Positions 40,726 through 49,645 of a stretch of 64,000 nt of DNA are shown here, piece after piece. The DNA lies in NCBI RefSeq assembly GCF_965216485.1, contig NZ_OZ244162.1, forward strand, positions 1,612,001 through 1,676,000, read 5' to 3'. Below the pieces are notes generated by a model that searched no databases, was not told the DNA's origin, and saw nothing but the letters and a program-made list of their open reading frames with translations. Each line of letters begins with the position of its first letter. Position 1 is the stretch's first letter. Both the position numbers and the translations under genes were made by a program. Origin of the DNA: Algiphilus sp965216485 (GTDB lineage: Bacteria > Pseudomonadota > Gammaproteobacteria > Nevskiales > Nevskiaceae).

Positions 40726-41239
40726 TGTCCATAGCGAGCTGACGGCACGCACGCGCATGCCGCTGGCGTTCCAGACCCGCATCGACGGTTCGCCGACGCC
40801 ATTCGCGACGCTGCTCAGTCGTCTTATCGACATTGGCGGTCTGGGAGGTGTCCAGGAAGCCGACGAAAAGGACTTCGAAAGCAGCACGGTGTCGGACGCA
40901 ATGCGCCGTTTGCACACCAAGGTGGACCTTCTGCTATGGATGGGCGCGGAATTGCTCGCCATTCATCGGCCTTTGCCGGCCAGTCGGTCGGTCACCCTCT
41001 ATGCCGACAAGCTGCACATGGAGCCCAACGGTATGGAAATCGAGGATGAGCGGCAGTGGTTGCTGCTCTATTGCCTGGAGGGCCTGCCCATGCCCCTGCC
41101 GCTGCCGGTGACCGTGCAGCGCGATGGGGATGGGATGCTGTGCCATCTCGATACACCGGATGCCACCACACAGGAGTTATACAACCAGCTCCTGTTTCGT
41201 CTGCATCGACGGGAAATTGCTGCCAGACGTCAGAGCTGA
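40712..41239 (+). CDS. Atypical PilZ-like protein of the flagellar cluster
   Basis: 175 residues. The C-terminal ~90 residues resemble a PilZ barrel (DKLHMEPNGMEIEDERQWLL, a hydrophobic strand region, final helix LLFRLHRREIAARR), but the RxxxR and D/N-x-S-x-x-G c-di-GMP binding motifs are absent. The N-terminal half has a helical segment (SDAMRRLHTKVDLLLWMGAE) like that in non-canonical PilZ proteins of Xanthomonas that oligomerise. It may be a motor- or regulator-associated adaptor that does not bind c-di-GMP. The start at 40712 overlaps the fliT-like stop. Confidence in the PilZ fold is moderate. Confidence 0.5.
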   Translation: MQPPDVHSELTARTRMPLAFQTRIDGSPTPFATLLSRLIDIGGLGGVQEADEKDFESSTVSDAMRRLHTKVDLLLWMGAELLAIHRPLPASRSVTLYADKLHMEPNGMEIEDERQWLLLYCLEGLPMPLPLPVTVQRDGDGMLCHLDTPDATTQELYNQLLFRLHRREIAARRQS

Positions 41240-41298
41240 TCCTGCCATCGGCAGCGCGCGGCGCTACCATGCCGTGAAACCCAAGGGGACGCATCGAC

Positions 41299-41931
41299 GT
41301 GCATCTAGCCGTGCATTCTCCGCACCATGCGGTAGCCGAAATGATGGCAGCGGGACTGCGCCAGCAGAGCGGCATCAAGCGGGTGGACGTACTGCCGCCA
41401 GGCGACGGCTTCGGTCGGGCGTTGCGCGCGACGGCGGCCCGCTGCTTCGTGGTGGACTGCGGCAGTCTGCCTTTGATCCGTCTGACGGATCTCCTCGATG
41501 CCATTCGCGGCGCGCAGGCTACGGCCTCGCTGTTGGTTCTCGCGCCGCAGGATCGCGAGATCATGCGCGCCGCGCTGCGTCACGGCGCCACCGCGCTGAT
41601 CAGCGCCAGTGATCCCATGGAGCGTTGCCTGGAGGCCCTGCGCCAACTGGAGCAGGGCCATAGCTGGTTACCCGCCGATCTGGTGGGCGAACTGCTGAAC
41701 GGCCACCAGGTGCCGCGGCCGCAATCCGCCATCGATCAATTGCCGCCCCGCCAGCGCCAGATCTTTGATCTGATCGGCAGCGGCATGAGCACGCGCGACA
41801 TCGCCACCTTGCTGGGTATTGGCGTCAAGACGGTGGAAACCCATCGCATGCGCCTCATGCAGCAACTCGGACTTCGTACCGCGCACGACCTCGTCGTGCG
41901 CGCAGTCCAGGCGAAAAGCCGTTCGGCCTGA
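41299..41931 (+). CDS. LuxR/NarL-type regulator with degenerate receiver
   Basis: 210 residues from a GTG start. The C-terminal GerE helix-turn-helix is intact (LPPRQRQIFDLIGSGMSTRD then IGVKTVETHRMRLMQQLGL). The N-terminal ~125 residues keep the receiver outline with an Asp in CFVVDCGSL, but the acidic pair at the N-terminus is replaced (AVHSPHH) and the conserved Lys near residue 105 is missing (ISASDP). Phosphorylation is therefore unlikely, and it may be controlled by protein contact or expression level. It lies between late chaperone genes and rpoN, suggesting a flagellar regulator; targets are unknown. Confidence 0.85.
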   Translation: MHLAVHSPHHAVAEMMAAGLRQQSGIKRVDVLPPGDGFGRALRATAARCFVVDCGSLPLIRLTDLLDAIRGAQATASLLVLAPQDREIMRAALRHGATALISASDPMERCLEALRQLEQGHSWLPADLVGELLNGHQVPRPQSAIDQLPPRQRQIFDLIGSGMSTRDIATLLGIGVKTVETHRMRLMQQLGLRTAHDLVVRAVQAKSRSA

Positions 41932-41980
41932 AAGCCCCTTCAGTCCCTGAAAAGGCGCCACTAGTCGGCCCCCGCGTGAT

Positions 41981-41997
41981 GTAAGGCTTTGCCTTAC
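41981..41997. repeat. Inverted repeat between LuxR gene and rpoN
   Basis: GTAAGGC-TTT-GCCTTAC is a perfect 7-bp inverted repeat in the 208-base gap 41932-42139. There is no T run, so either a weak terminator of the luxR-type gene or an operator for rpoN expression is possible. No other motif was identified in this gap. Confidence 0.4.
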
Positions 41998-42139
41998 GCA
42001 TGTCGGGGAATCCCGAGTGGGCGTCGGACTTCCGTTATCGAATCATTTCCCCATCGCGACGGAATCTCGTCGCCAGTATCTGGGCCGGCATCGAAGGTGT
42101 CGGAGAACAGCGGAACAGGTCAGTCGAAGGGGAAGGCAC

Positions 42140-43519
42140 ATGCGTGTTGATTTCTCGCAACACCAAGGCGGTCGGCAAACGCTCAATCCACAGCTTGCGC
42201 AGCAGATTCGCATTCTTGGGCTGTCGGCGCAGGAGCTGGAGCAGGAAGTCCACCAGTGGCTGGCGAACAACGTCATGCTCGAGCCCGAGGCCAGCGACGT
42301 GGATGACGAAGGCGTGGATGCCGAAGTCGCCCCCGATTCCGACGACAACGACATCGCGCTCGATTCCAATTGGGACGACGGCTATTCCCCCATGGCGGGC
42401 ATTGCCTCCGGTGAGGCCATTGATGTGCCCCTGGCCGCACCAGATGTGACCGATCCCATCGCCCGCCTGGCACGCGAACTGCCAATGGAGTGCCGTACTC
42501 CCCGCGCCCTGGCCGCTGCCTTTGCGGTCTTGGAGGCCGTGGATGACCGCGGTTGGCTGGAAGAGGATCTGCACGATATCGCCTGTCGCACGGGATTTCC
42601 CACCGGTGAACTGGTGTCGGCGCTGGCACTCATTCAGAAACTGGCACCTGCCGGCTTTGGTGCGCGCGATCTGGCCGAATGCTTCGCTATGCAGCTGCGC
42701 GCCATGCCACCAAACGCGGCCGTACGCGACGCGCTGGCAATCGTCGGTGCCGGCATGGAGCGCCTTGCAGGTCGCGAGATCGGCACTGTCCAGCGCGAAC
42801 TGCGCCTCGACGATGCCGCCTTCGCAGAAGCGCTGGCCCTGCTGCGTCGTCTGGACCCGCACCCGGGCCGCGCCGCGGTGGAGGGGGCCGCCATCTATCC
42901 CGATGTGGTGGTTGCCCAGGTCGACGGGCGCTGGACCATCACATTGTCCGAATTTGCCACGCCTCGCCTGCGTGTGAACCCGGCCTATGTGCGTGCGCTG
43001 GAGGACAGTGCCACGCCAGCGCCGGCGATGAAGCAGCAATTGCACGAGGCACGCTGGTTTCTGCGCGGTCTGGCTCAGCGTGCCGAGACGCTTCTCAAGG
43101 TCACGCACGCCATTTTCCGTCGCCAGTACGCCTTCCTTGCCGGTGGCGAGGAAGTGCTGGCGCCGATGACGCTGCGTGAGATCGCAGGCGAGGTCGGCGT
43201 GCACGAATCCACGGTCTCCCGCGTGACCTGCGGCAAATACGTCATCACACCGCGCGGCATTTTCGAGCTCAAGCATTTCTTCGGTGCCGGCTTTGGTGTC
43301 GGCTGTGCGGTCTCGAATACCGCCGCCCGCGCGCTGGTACGCCGTTTCGTTGCGGCTGAGGATCCCCGTACGCCGCTGGACGATGCGGCCATTGCAACTC
43401 GGCTTGCCGAGCGCGGCATCCGCGTCGCGCGCCGCACCGTTGCCAAGTATCGCGAAGCCCTCGGCATCCCGCCAGCGCGATTGCGCGCAGCCTCGCAGTC
43501 CCTCGCTATCAGCGCCTGA
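42140..43519 (+). CDS. rpoN: RNA polymerase sigma-54 factor
   Basis: 459 residues. Region I is recognisable (NPQLAQQIRILGLSAQELEQ and LANNVMLEPE), followed by an acidic region II, the core-binding domain, the helix-turn-helix (LREIAGEVGVHESTVSRVTC with TPRGIFELKHFF) and the RpoN box ARRTVAKYREALGI. The start at 42140 (MRVDFSQ) follows GGGGAAGG; upstream in-frame codons lack conservation. A rpoN gene inside the flagellar cluster is often a second, motility-dedicated copy beside the lptB-linked one; whether another copy exists cannot be seen. It is followed by the fleQ-like gene. Confidence 0.95.
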   Translation: MRVDFSQHQGGRQTLNPQLAQQIRILGLSAQELEQEVHQWLANNVMLEPEASDVDDEGVDAEVAPDSDDNDIALDSNWDDGYSPMAGIASGEAIDVPLAAPDVTDPIARLARELPMECRTPRALAAAFAVLEAVDDRGWLEEDLHDIACRTGFPTGELVSALALIQKLAPAGFGARDLAECFAMQLRAMPPNAAVRDALAIVGAGMERLAGREIGTVQRELRLDDAAFAEALALLRRLDPHPGRAAVEGAAIYPDVVVAQVDGRWTITLSEFATPRLRVNPAYVRALEDSATPAPAMKQQLHEARWFLRGLAQRAETLLKVTHAIFRRQYAFLAGGEEVLAPMTLREIAGEVGVHESTVSRVTCGKYVITPRGIFELKHFFGAGFGVGCAVSNTAARALVRRFVAAEDPRTPLDDAAIATRLAERGIRVARRTVAKYREALGIPPARLRAASQSLAISA

Positions 43520-43548
43520 CGCTGCGCCGGATCAACTAGGACACCGCC

Positions 43549-44676
43549 ATGGATTTCGATACCGTCATGACCCTTGAACCGCCCGCCGAACGCGATGAAG
43601 CGCAGGCCGCCAAGTCGTCGCGCATCGCGCCGCCCGCAGCCAAAGCGAGTCCGGCGCCGGTCGCGCGGCGGTTGATCGGCGACAGCCCCTCGATGGTTCG
43701 CGTGCGCACGCTGATCGGACAGGTTGCGGCCTTCGACACCAATGTGCTGATCACCGGGGAATCCGGTACCGGCAAGGAACTGGTGGCGCGTGCCATCCAC
43801 GAAGCCTCCGACCGGGCCCATCGTCCCTTCGTGGCCATCAACTGCGGTGCCATTCCCGCCGAGCTGCTGGAATCCGAGCTGTTCGGGCACGAGCGCGGCG
43901 CCTTCACCGGCGCCATTGCAGCCCGCAAGGGTCGCTTCGAACTGGCCGAGGGTGGCACGCTCTTTCTCGACGAACTCGGCGACATGCCGCTGCCGATGCA
44001 GGTCAAGCTGCTGCGCGTCATCCAGGAGCGCAGCTATGAGCGCGTCGGTGGCAGCCAGACGCTGAGCTGCAATGTGCGCATCGTCGCCGCCACCCATCGC
44101 GATTTGGAAGCACGGGTCAGCGATGGCAGTTTCCGCGAAGATCTGTACTACCGCGTCGCGGTCTTCCCGATTGAACTGCCGCCATTGCGCAAGCGTGTCG
44201 CCGATCTGCCGCTGCTGATTGAGGCGCTGGCCACGCGCATCGCAACCCAGGCCGGCGAGGCCTTGCAATTCGATGCCAGTGCGCACAGTGCGCTGCAGGG
44301 CTATGGCTGGCCGGGCAATGTGCGCGAGCTTGCCAATCTGATTGAACGCCTGGCCGTGACCTGCACCGATGGCACGGTCACGGCCGACGATCTGCCCTTG
44401 CGTTACCGAGCCGATCTCAACGTGCCGGCAACGGCATCGGGCGAGATGCCGTGTCGGCCGCGTGCCGCGGACAACCAACTACCGGCCGATGGGATCGACC
44501 TGCGCGACCACCTGGCGCGGATTGAGGCCAGCCTGATCCGCGAGGCATTGGCGCGCAGCGAAGGCGTGGTGACGCATGCCGCGCAGCTGCTGCGTGTATC
44601 CCGCACCACGCTGATCGAAAAGCTGCGCAAGTACGACATTACGCCGGACGGTGCCAGCGCACCGTCGAACGGCTAG
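43549..44676 (+). CDS. FleQ/FlrA-like sigma-54 enhancer-binding protein lacking a receiver domain
   Basis: 375 residues. A ~40-residue Pro/Ala-rich lead replaces the N-terminal FleQ domain. The AAA+ domain has Walker A (GESGTGKE), GAFTGA, Walker B (TLFLDELGDM) and sensor and arginine-finger region FREDLYYRVAVFPI. The C-terminal Fis-type helix-turn-helix (DLRDHLARIEASLIREALAR, then VSRTTLIEKLRKYDI) is very like FleQ. It probably activates the sigma-54 flagellar promoters found before fliE, fliL, flgA and flgB. The missing N-terminal domain suggests constitutive activity or control by a partner such as FleN (inference). Confidence 0.88.
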   Translation: MDFDTVMTLEPPAERDEAQAAKSSRIAPPAAKASPAPVARRLIGDSPSMVRVRTLIGQVAAFDTNVLITGESGTGKELVARAIHEASDRAHRPFVAINCGAIPAELLESELFGHERGAFTGAIAARKGRFELAEGGTLFLDELGDMPLPMQVKLLRVIQERSYERVGGSQTLSCNVRIVAATHRDLEARVSDGSFREDLYYRVAVFPIELPPLRKRVADLPLLIEALATRIATQAGEALQFDASAHSALQGYGWPGNVRELANLIERLAVTCTDGTVTADDLPLRYRADLNVPATASGEMPCRPRAADNQLPADGIDLRDHLARIEASLIREALARSEGVVTHAAQLLRVSRTTLIEKLRKYDITPDGASAPSNG

Positions 44677-44681
44677 GGCCC

Positions 44682-44697
44682 CGGTATGGCACTTGCA
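44682..44697 (+). promoter_or_regulatory. Sigma-54 promoter for the fliE operon
   Basis: CGGTATG-GCAC-TTGCA matches the consensus at 9 of 12 positions with a perfect -12 element and GG-N10-GC spacing. It lies just after the fleQ-like stop, about 27 bases before fliE. Confidence 0.6.
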
Positions 44698-44723
44698 GCA
44701 ATGCCTAGGGGATCGAGGAGCGA

Positions 44724-45068
44724 ATGGCGATGAATGATCTCGGAATCAATCGTGTGCTGACGGAGATGCGGGCCCTGCAGGCGCGTTCGAAGCTCCCCGC
44801 TCAGGAAGTGGCACCCACTGCGCCCACCGCACCGGCGCAGGAAAGCAAGGAAAGCGGCTTTGTCAATGCAATGGCGGATGCCGTACGTGACCTCAACACC
44901 AAGCAGGCCGAGTCCGGAAAGGCGCAGGAAGCCTTCCAGCTGGGTCGCATGGATCTGGCAACCACGATGTTGAAGATGCAGGAATCAAGCGTCGCATTCC
45001 GAGCCGCGGTGGAAGTACGCAATCGCGCGGTCTCGGCCTACCAAGACATCATGAACATGCCGCTATAG
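44724..45068 (+). CDS. fliE: FliE MS ring-rod junction protein
   Basis: 114 residues. The C-terminal half AFQLGRMDLATTMLKMQESS and VAFRAAVEVRNRAVSAYQDI with the final MNMPL is characteristic of FliE. FliE connects the MS ring to the proximal rod and is among the first exported proteins. GAGGAG lies 5 bases before the ATG. It opens the fliEFGHIJ run, with fliF 10 bases downstream. Confidence 0.95.
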   Translation: MAMNDLGINRVLTEMRALQARSKLPAQEVAPTAPTAPAQESKESGFVNAMADAVRDLNTKQAESGKAQEAFQLGRMDLATTMLKMQESSVAFRAAVEVRNRAVSAYQDIMNMPL

Positions 45069-45078
45069 GACGCTTCTC

Positions 45079-46692
45079 ATGGCACGTACTCCCATTGGTG
45101 TGATTCAGGAAGTGCCGGCGCTGAAGCCGATTCTGCTGCTGGTCGGACTTGCCCTGGCCGTCGCCCTTGGTATCAGCATCTACATGTGGTCACGCGGCAC
45201 CGACTGGACGCCGGTAACGAGCGGCCTCGATGCCACCGAATCCGCGCAGATTGCGCAGTCGCTGGAAGCGGCCGGCATCCCCACGCAGGTCAACGACATG
45301 GGGAATGCCGTACTGGTGCCTCGCACGCAGCTCCATGCGGCGCGACTGCAACTCGCCAGCACCGATGCCATTGGCAGCGATGCCGGATTCGAGATGCTGT
45401 CGGAATCGCCCGGCTTCGGTGTCAGCCAGTTCATGGAATCGGCGCGCTATCAGTACGCGCTGGAAACCGAGCTCGCCCGCACAATCAGCAGCCTGGCGCC
45501 GGTACGCAGCGCGCGCGTACACCTCGCCGTGGCCCGCGAGTCCGCCTTTGTGCGCGACAGCAGCCGGGCCAGCGCCTCGGTGGTGGTCGACCTGCACGCG
45601 GGACGACGCTTGAGTGCCGATCAGGCGCGCAGCATCGTCAATTTGCTTGCGGCCAGCGTGCCGCAGATGGATCCCAGTGCCGTCACCGTGGTCGACAGCG
45701 CTGGCAATCTGCTCTCCGAGCGGGCTAACCAGGATTCGGCGGAGTCGCAGGCACAGCGCCATTTCGAGATGGCACGGCAGACCGAGGCCTTGCTGACTTC
45801 GCGCATCGTCGAACTGCTGGAAGCCGTCGTGGGTGAAGGTCGGGTCCGTGCACAGGTGACGGTGGAGCAGCAGACCGAGAGCCGCGAACTCGCCAGCGAA
45901 CGGGTCCAGGGCGATCCCGCGGCGGTGACCAGCGAACGCATCAAGGAGGAGCGGGAAGCCCGTCAGGCCGCGGGTGCCGCCGGGGCTGCCGCCAACATGC
46001 CGGACAACCCGGATGGACAGGCCACCACCAACAACGAGGAGCAATCGCTCCAATCCAGCGACGTGCAGCGCAACTACGCGGTGGGCCGTGAATATGAATT
46101 TGCCCGGCAGCCATCGGGCAGTATCAAGCGTGTCTCGGCAGCCATCCTGGTCGACAACCTTCCGGAGACCGACGCCGAAGGCAATGCGATTTCTCGTCCC
46201 CTCGACCCCGAAAAGCTGGAGCGACTGCGTCGTCTCGCAGAGAGTGCCATTGGCTTCGACGCCGCACGCGGCGACCAGCTCACCATCGACAACGCCCGTT
46301 TCGTCGACGCCGGCCCCGATCTTGGCCCGCCCGAGGAGCAGGCCCTGTGGGAGCGTCTGCTCGACGATGGCTGGCTGCAGATGGCAGCTCGGAATTTCGG
46401 GGGCGTGCTGCTGCTGCTGGTACTCATCTTCACTGTGCTGCGGCCGCTGATGCGCACGCTGATGGAACCGATCACGGTTCAGGCATTGGACGAACCCGGG
46501 CTGCGGCCGCAGCTCGCTGGCGCGGTCGCGGGCGAGGTCGATGGCGGTGCGGCGGCGATGAACACGGCGCCCGAGCACGAAGTTCGTGAGGCACCCTATG
46601 AACGTCAGCTCAAGGCCGCGCGCGAAGTGGTGCAACAGGACCCCAAGCGGGTGGCGCAACTGATGCGGACATGGGTGGGTAACGATGGCTAG
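45079..46692 (+). CDS. fliF: FliF MS-ring protein
   Basis: 537 residues with two membrane segments (about residues 15-35 and 440-460) around a large periplasmic region. RBM motifs include WTPVTSGLDATESAQIAQSL and FGVSQFMESARYQYALETEL, while LARTISSLAPVRSARVHLAV marks the YscJ-like domain. The C-terminal tail binding FliG is KAAREVVQQDPKRVAQLMRT. FliF forms the basal ring around the export gate. It overlaps fliG by 8 bases. Confidence 0.97.
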   Translation: MARTPIGVIQEVPALKPILLLVGLALAVALGISIYMWSRGTDWTPVTSGLDATESAQIAQSLEAAGIPTQVNDMGNAVLVPRTQLHAARLQLASTDAIGSDAGFEMLSESPGFGVSQFMESARYQYALETELARTISSLAPVRSARVHLAVARESAFVRDSSRASASVVVDLHAGRRLSADQARSIVNLLAASVPQMDPSAVTVVDSAGNLLSERANQDSAESQAQRHFEMARQTEALLTSRIVELLEAVVGEGRVRAQVTVEQQTESRELASERVQGDPAAVTSERIKEEREARQAAGAAGAAANMPDNPDGQATTNNEEQSLQSSDVQRNYAVGREYEFARQPSGSIKRVSAAILVDNLPETDAEGNAISRPLDPEKLERLRRLAESAIGFDAARGDQLTIDNARFVDAGPDLGPPEEQALWERLLDDGWLQMAARNFGGVLLLLVLIFTVLRPLMRTLMEPITVQALDEPGLRPQLAGAVAGEVDGGAAAMNTAPEHEVREAPYERQLKAAREVVQQDPKRVAQLMRTWVGNDG

Positions 46693-47719
46693 TACGGCGC
46701 TGGCCGAACGGCCGGAAAGCAATCTCAGCGACGGCACCTACCGCGCCGCCGTGCTGCTGCTCTCGCTGGGCGAGAACGAAGCCGCCGAAGTGCTCAAACA
46801 CATGAATGCGCGCGAGGTACAGAAGCTGGGTGCAGCCATGGCGCGCATGGGGCCGGTTTCCACCGAGCAGGCGCAGGAAGTCATCGGCAGCTTCGTCGCC
46901 GAGCTCGACGGCCAGACCTCACTGGGTGTGGGAGCCGACGAGTACGTCCGCAAGGTACTTGCCAACGCGCTGGGCGACGACAAGGCCAGCCGCCTGATCG
47001 ATCGCATCCTGGTCGGCAGTCAGACCAAGGGTCTGGATGCACTGAAGTGGATGGATGCACGCGCCATTGCTGATCTCGTGCGCAACGAGCATCCCCAGAT
47101 CGTCTCCATCGTGCTGGCCTATCTCGAACCGGATCAGGCTGCGGAAGTCCTGCAGATTCTGCCGGAGCGGACACGCGCCGATGTCGTTATGCGTATCGCG
47201 ACCCTGGAAGGCATTCCGCCGAATGCGCTGTCCGAGCTGGACGAAATCATGGAGCGGCAGTTCTCCGGCAACAACAACCTCAAGGCCTCCAATGTCGGTG
47301 GCATCAAGGTCGCGGCCGGCATCCTGAATTTTCTGGATTCAAGCACGGAAACCGAGCTGATCGAGAACGTGCGCGCTATCGACCCCAAGCTGAGCGAAAG
47401 CATTGAGGATCTGATGTTCGTCTTCGATGATCTCGCCAGTCTCGACGATCGCAGTATCCAGCGGCTGCTGCGCGAGGTCCCCGGTGACCGCTTGCCGGTG
47501 GCACTCAAGGGCGCCGATACCGCCGTCCGCGACAAGATCATGAGCAATATCTCCAAGCGCGCCGCGGAGATGCTGCAGGAAGACCTCGAAGCGCGTGGGC
47601 CGGTCAAGGTCTCCGACGTGGAAGCTGCGCAGAAGGAAATCCTGGCGCAGGCGCGCCAGCTCGCCGACGCCGGCGAAATCACCTTGGGCAGCAAGGGCGG
47701 GAGTGAGGAATATGTCTGA
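46685..47719 (+). CDS. fliG: FliG rotor/switch protein
   Basis: 344 residues, standard length. The N-terminal domain has YRAAVLLLSLGENEAAEVLK; the middle has the EHPQ motif (RNEHPQIVSIVLAYL); the C-terminal torque helix EDLMFVFDDLASLDDRSIQ carries the charged residues that meet MotA. FliG transmits torque and direction switching. It overlaps both fliF (8 bases) and fliH (8 bases), showing tight translational coupling. Confidence 0.97.
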   Translation: MASTALAERPESNLSDGTYRAAVLLLSLGENEAAEVLKHMNAREVQKLGAAMARMGPVSTEQAQEVIGSFVAELDGQTSLGVGADEYVRKVLANALGDDKASRLIDRILVGSQTKGLDALKWMDARAIADLVRNEHPQIVSIVLAYLEPDQAAEVLQILPERTRADVVMRIATLEGIPPNALSELDEIMERQFSGNNNLKASNVGGIKVAAGILNFLDSSTETELIENVRAIDPKLSESIEDLMFVFDDLASLDDRSIQRLLREVPGDRLPVALKGADTAVRDKIMSNISKRAAEMLQEDLEARGPVKVSDVEAAQKEILAQARQLADAGEITLGSKGGSEEYV

Positions 47720-48284
47720 TAGCGCGGAACGCGTCGCCTTTCCGGATTTCACCGAACGCGCGCATGGCAGCAAGCCGCCTACCGCCGCCGAACTCGACGA
47801 TGTCTTTGCCCGCGCCTATGGCGAAGGCTACGAGAAGGGGCGGGAGGATGGCTATGCCGCCGGACTCGGTGAGGTGCACGCTGCCGCCGAGCGGCTGAAG
47901 CTACTGACCCAGTCCCTGGCCGCACCGCTGTCCGCAGCCGACGAGGCCGCGGTGGAGCAACTGCGCCTGTTGGCGTTGGAGATCGGCGAGCAGCTGGCGC
48001 GCCATACGCTGGCGGTTTCGCCGGAGGCATTGGCGGGCCTGGTGCGCGCCGCGCTGGATGCGCTGCGTGACATGGATGGACCTGCGCATATCGCCCTGCA
48101 TCCGCAGGATCGTGCCGCCCTTCCCGAAGAATTCGCGCTACCCGATCACGTCAATTGGCACGATGATCCCGCGCTGCAGCGTGGCGACATCCGGGCCTGG
48201 CGGGACACGGCTGGTATCGACGGCCGCATGAAGAGCCGGATCACAGAGCTGGCCCATGTCTGGCTGGCCGAGGGGGCCTCGTGA
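47712..48284 (+). CDS. fliH: FliH export ATPase regulator
   Basis: 190 residues. The N-terminal segment contains GEGYEKGREDGYAAGLGEVH, the Gly-repeat helix typical of FliH, followed by a C-terminal V-ATPase subunit E-like domain (LALEIGEQLARHTLAVSPEA). FliH holds FliI at the export gate and regulates ATP hydrolysis. The start ATG lies within the end of fliG and the stop overlaps fliI (TGATG). Confidence 0.92.
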   Translation: MSDSAERVAFPDFTERAHGSKPPTAAELDDVFARAYGEGYEKGREDGYAAGLGEVHAAAERLKLLTQSLAAPLSAADEAAVEQLRLLALEIGEQLARHTLAVSPEALAGLVRAALDALRDMDGPAHIALHPQDRAALPEEFALPDHVNWHDDPALQRGDIRAWRDTAGIDGRMKSRITELAHVWLAEGAS

Positions 48285-49645
48285 TGCAGCCGCTGCTAGA
48301 CATGAGTGCACGCGGCGAAACCCTTGCGCGACGGCTCGAAGGCCTGCGTCAGCACTGGCCGGATGGCAGTGGCTTGGTGCGCAGCGGCCGCCTCAAGCGG
48401 GCGGTCGGTCTCACGCTGGAGGCCGAAGGCTGCACCGCACCGCTGGGTGCCCGCGTGAGCATCGACAATGCGAATGGCAAGGACATTGGCGCCGAAGTGG
48501 TCGGTTTCGCGCATGGGCGTACCCTGCTTATGCCGCTCGACAGCGCCTCTGGCCTGCTGCCGGACGCCGAGGTGTCGCAGCGTTCGACGGGCGCGAGCCT
48601 GCGCATCGGCCCCGATTGGCTGGGTCGTGTCGTCGACGCCAGTGGCCATGCGCTGGATGGTGGCCCGGAACCGCGCGGTGACCGTCCGGCGCACGCGGAG
48701 CCACTGGCCATCAATCCGTTGATGCGTCGGCGCATCGACACCCCTCTCGACGTCGGCGTACGCGCGGTCAATGGCGTACTGACACTGGGCCGAGGGCAGC
48801 GCGTAGGTCTGTTCGCCGGAAGTGGCGTCGGAAAGTCGACGCTGCTCGGCATGATGACGCGCAATACTTCGGCCGATGTGGTGGTCGTAGGCCTGATCGG
48901 CGAGCGGGGTCGGGAAGTGGCGGACTTCGTCCATGAGACGCTCGGGCCGGAAGGTCTTGCGCGGGCCTGCGTAATCGCCGCCCCTGCCGATGCACCGCCG
49001 TTGGCACGCCTGCGGGGTGCCTGGCTGGCCAGCACCGTGGCGGAATATTTCCGCGACCGAGGGCTGTCCGTACTGCTGCTGATGGACTCTTTGACGCGTT
49101 TTGCACACGCCGCCCGGGAAATCGGTCTTGCCACCGGCGAGGCGCCCGCCACCCGCGGATATCCACCGTCGGCCTTGGCGCGCCTGCCGCGGTTGGTGGA
49201 GCGGGCCGGCAACGGCGATGGCCAGGGCAGCATCACGGCGATCTACACCGTGCTGGTGGATGGCGACGATCTGCAGGACCCGGTAGCGGACAGCGCCCGC
49301 GCGGTACTCGACGGACACATCGTGCTGTCGCGTGCCATTGCGGAGAGTGGCCGCTTCCCGGCGATTGACATCGAGGCCTCGGTATCGCGTGTGGCCGATG
49401 CCGTAACCGATCAACCGCAGCAGGAGGCCGCGCGTCGGCTCCGTCGGCTGCTCTCGGCCTACAGCCGGCATCGTGACCTCATCACCATCGGCGCCTACAA
49501 GAGCGGGACGGATGCCGATACCGACGAAGCACTCCGGCTCTGGCCGCGCATTGAATCCTTCCTGCGTCAGGGTACGCGGGAAGCCTCGGATCTGGCGTCG
49601 TCCCGCCAGGCATTGAACAGTCTCTTCGCGGAGGAAAGCGCATGA
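48284..49645 (+). CDS. fliI: FliI flagellum-specific ATP synthase
   Basis: 453 residues. F1-ATPase-like with Walker A LFAGSGVGKST, LIGERGREVADFV, Walker B LLMDSLTRFA and the type III ATPase signature GYPPSALARLPRLVERAG. The N-terminal secretion domain is short. FliI energises unloading of export substrates. The ATG at 48284 overlaps the fliH stop; a GTG three bases earlier is also possible. It overlaps fliJ by 4 bases. Confidence 0.97.
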   Translation: MQPLLDMSARGETLARRLEGLRQHWPDGSGLVRSGRLKRAVGLTLEAEGCTAPLGARVSIDNANGKDIGAEVVGFAHGRTLLMPLDSASGLLPDAEVSQRSTGASLRIGPDWLGRVVDASGHALDGGPEPRGDRPAHAEPLAINPLMRRRIDTPLDVGVRAVNGVLTLGRGQRVGLFAGSGVGKSTLLGMMTRNTSADVVVVGLIGERGREVADFVHETLGPEGLARACVIAAPADAPPLARLRGAWLASTVAEYFRDRGLSVLLLMDSLTRFAHAAREIGLATGEAPATRGYPPSALARLPRLVERAGNGDGQGSITAIYTVLVDGDDLQDPVADSARAVLDGHIVLSRAIAESGRFPAIDIEASVSRVADAVTDQPQQEAARRLRRLLSAYSRHRDLITIGAYKSGTDADTDEALRLWPRIESFLRQGTREASDLASSRQALNSLFAEESA

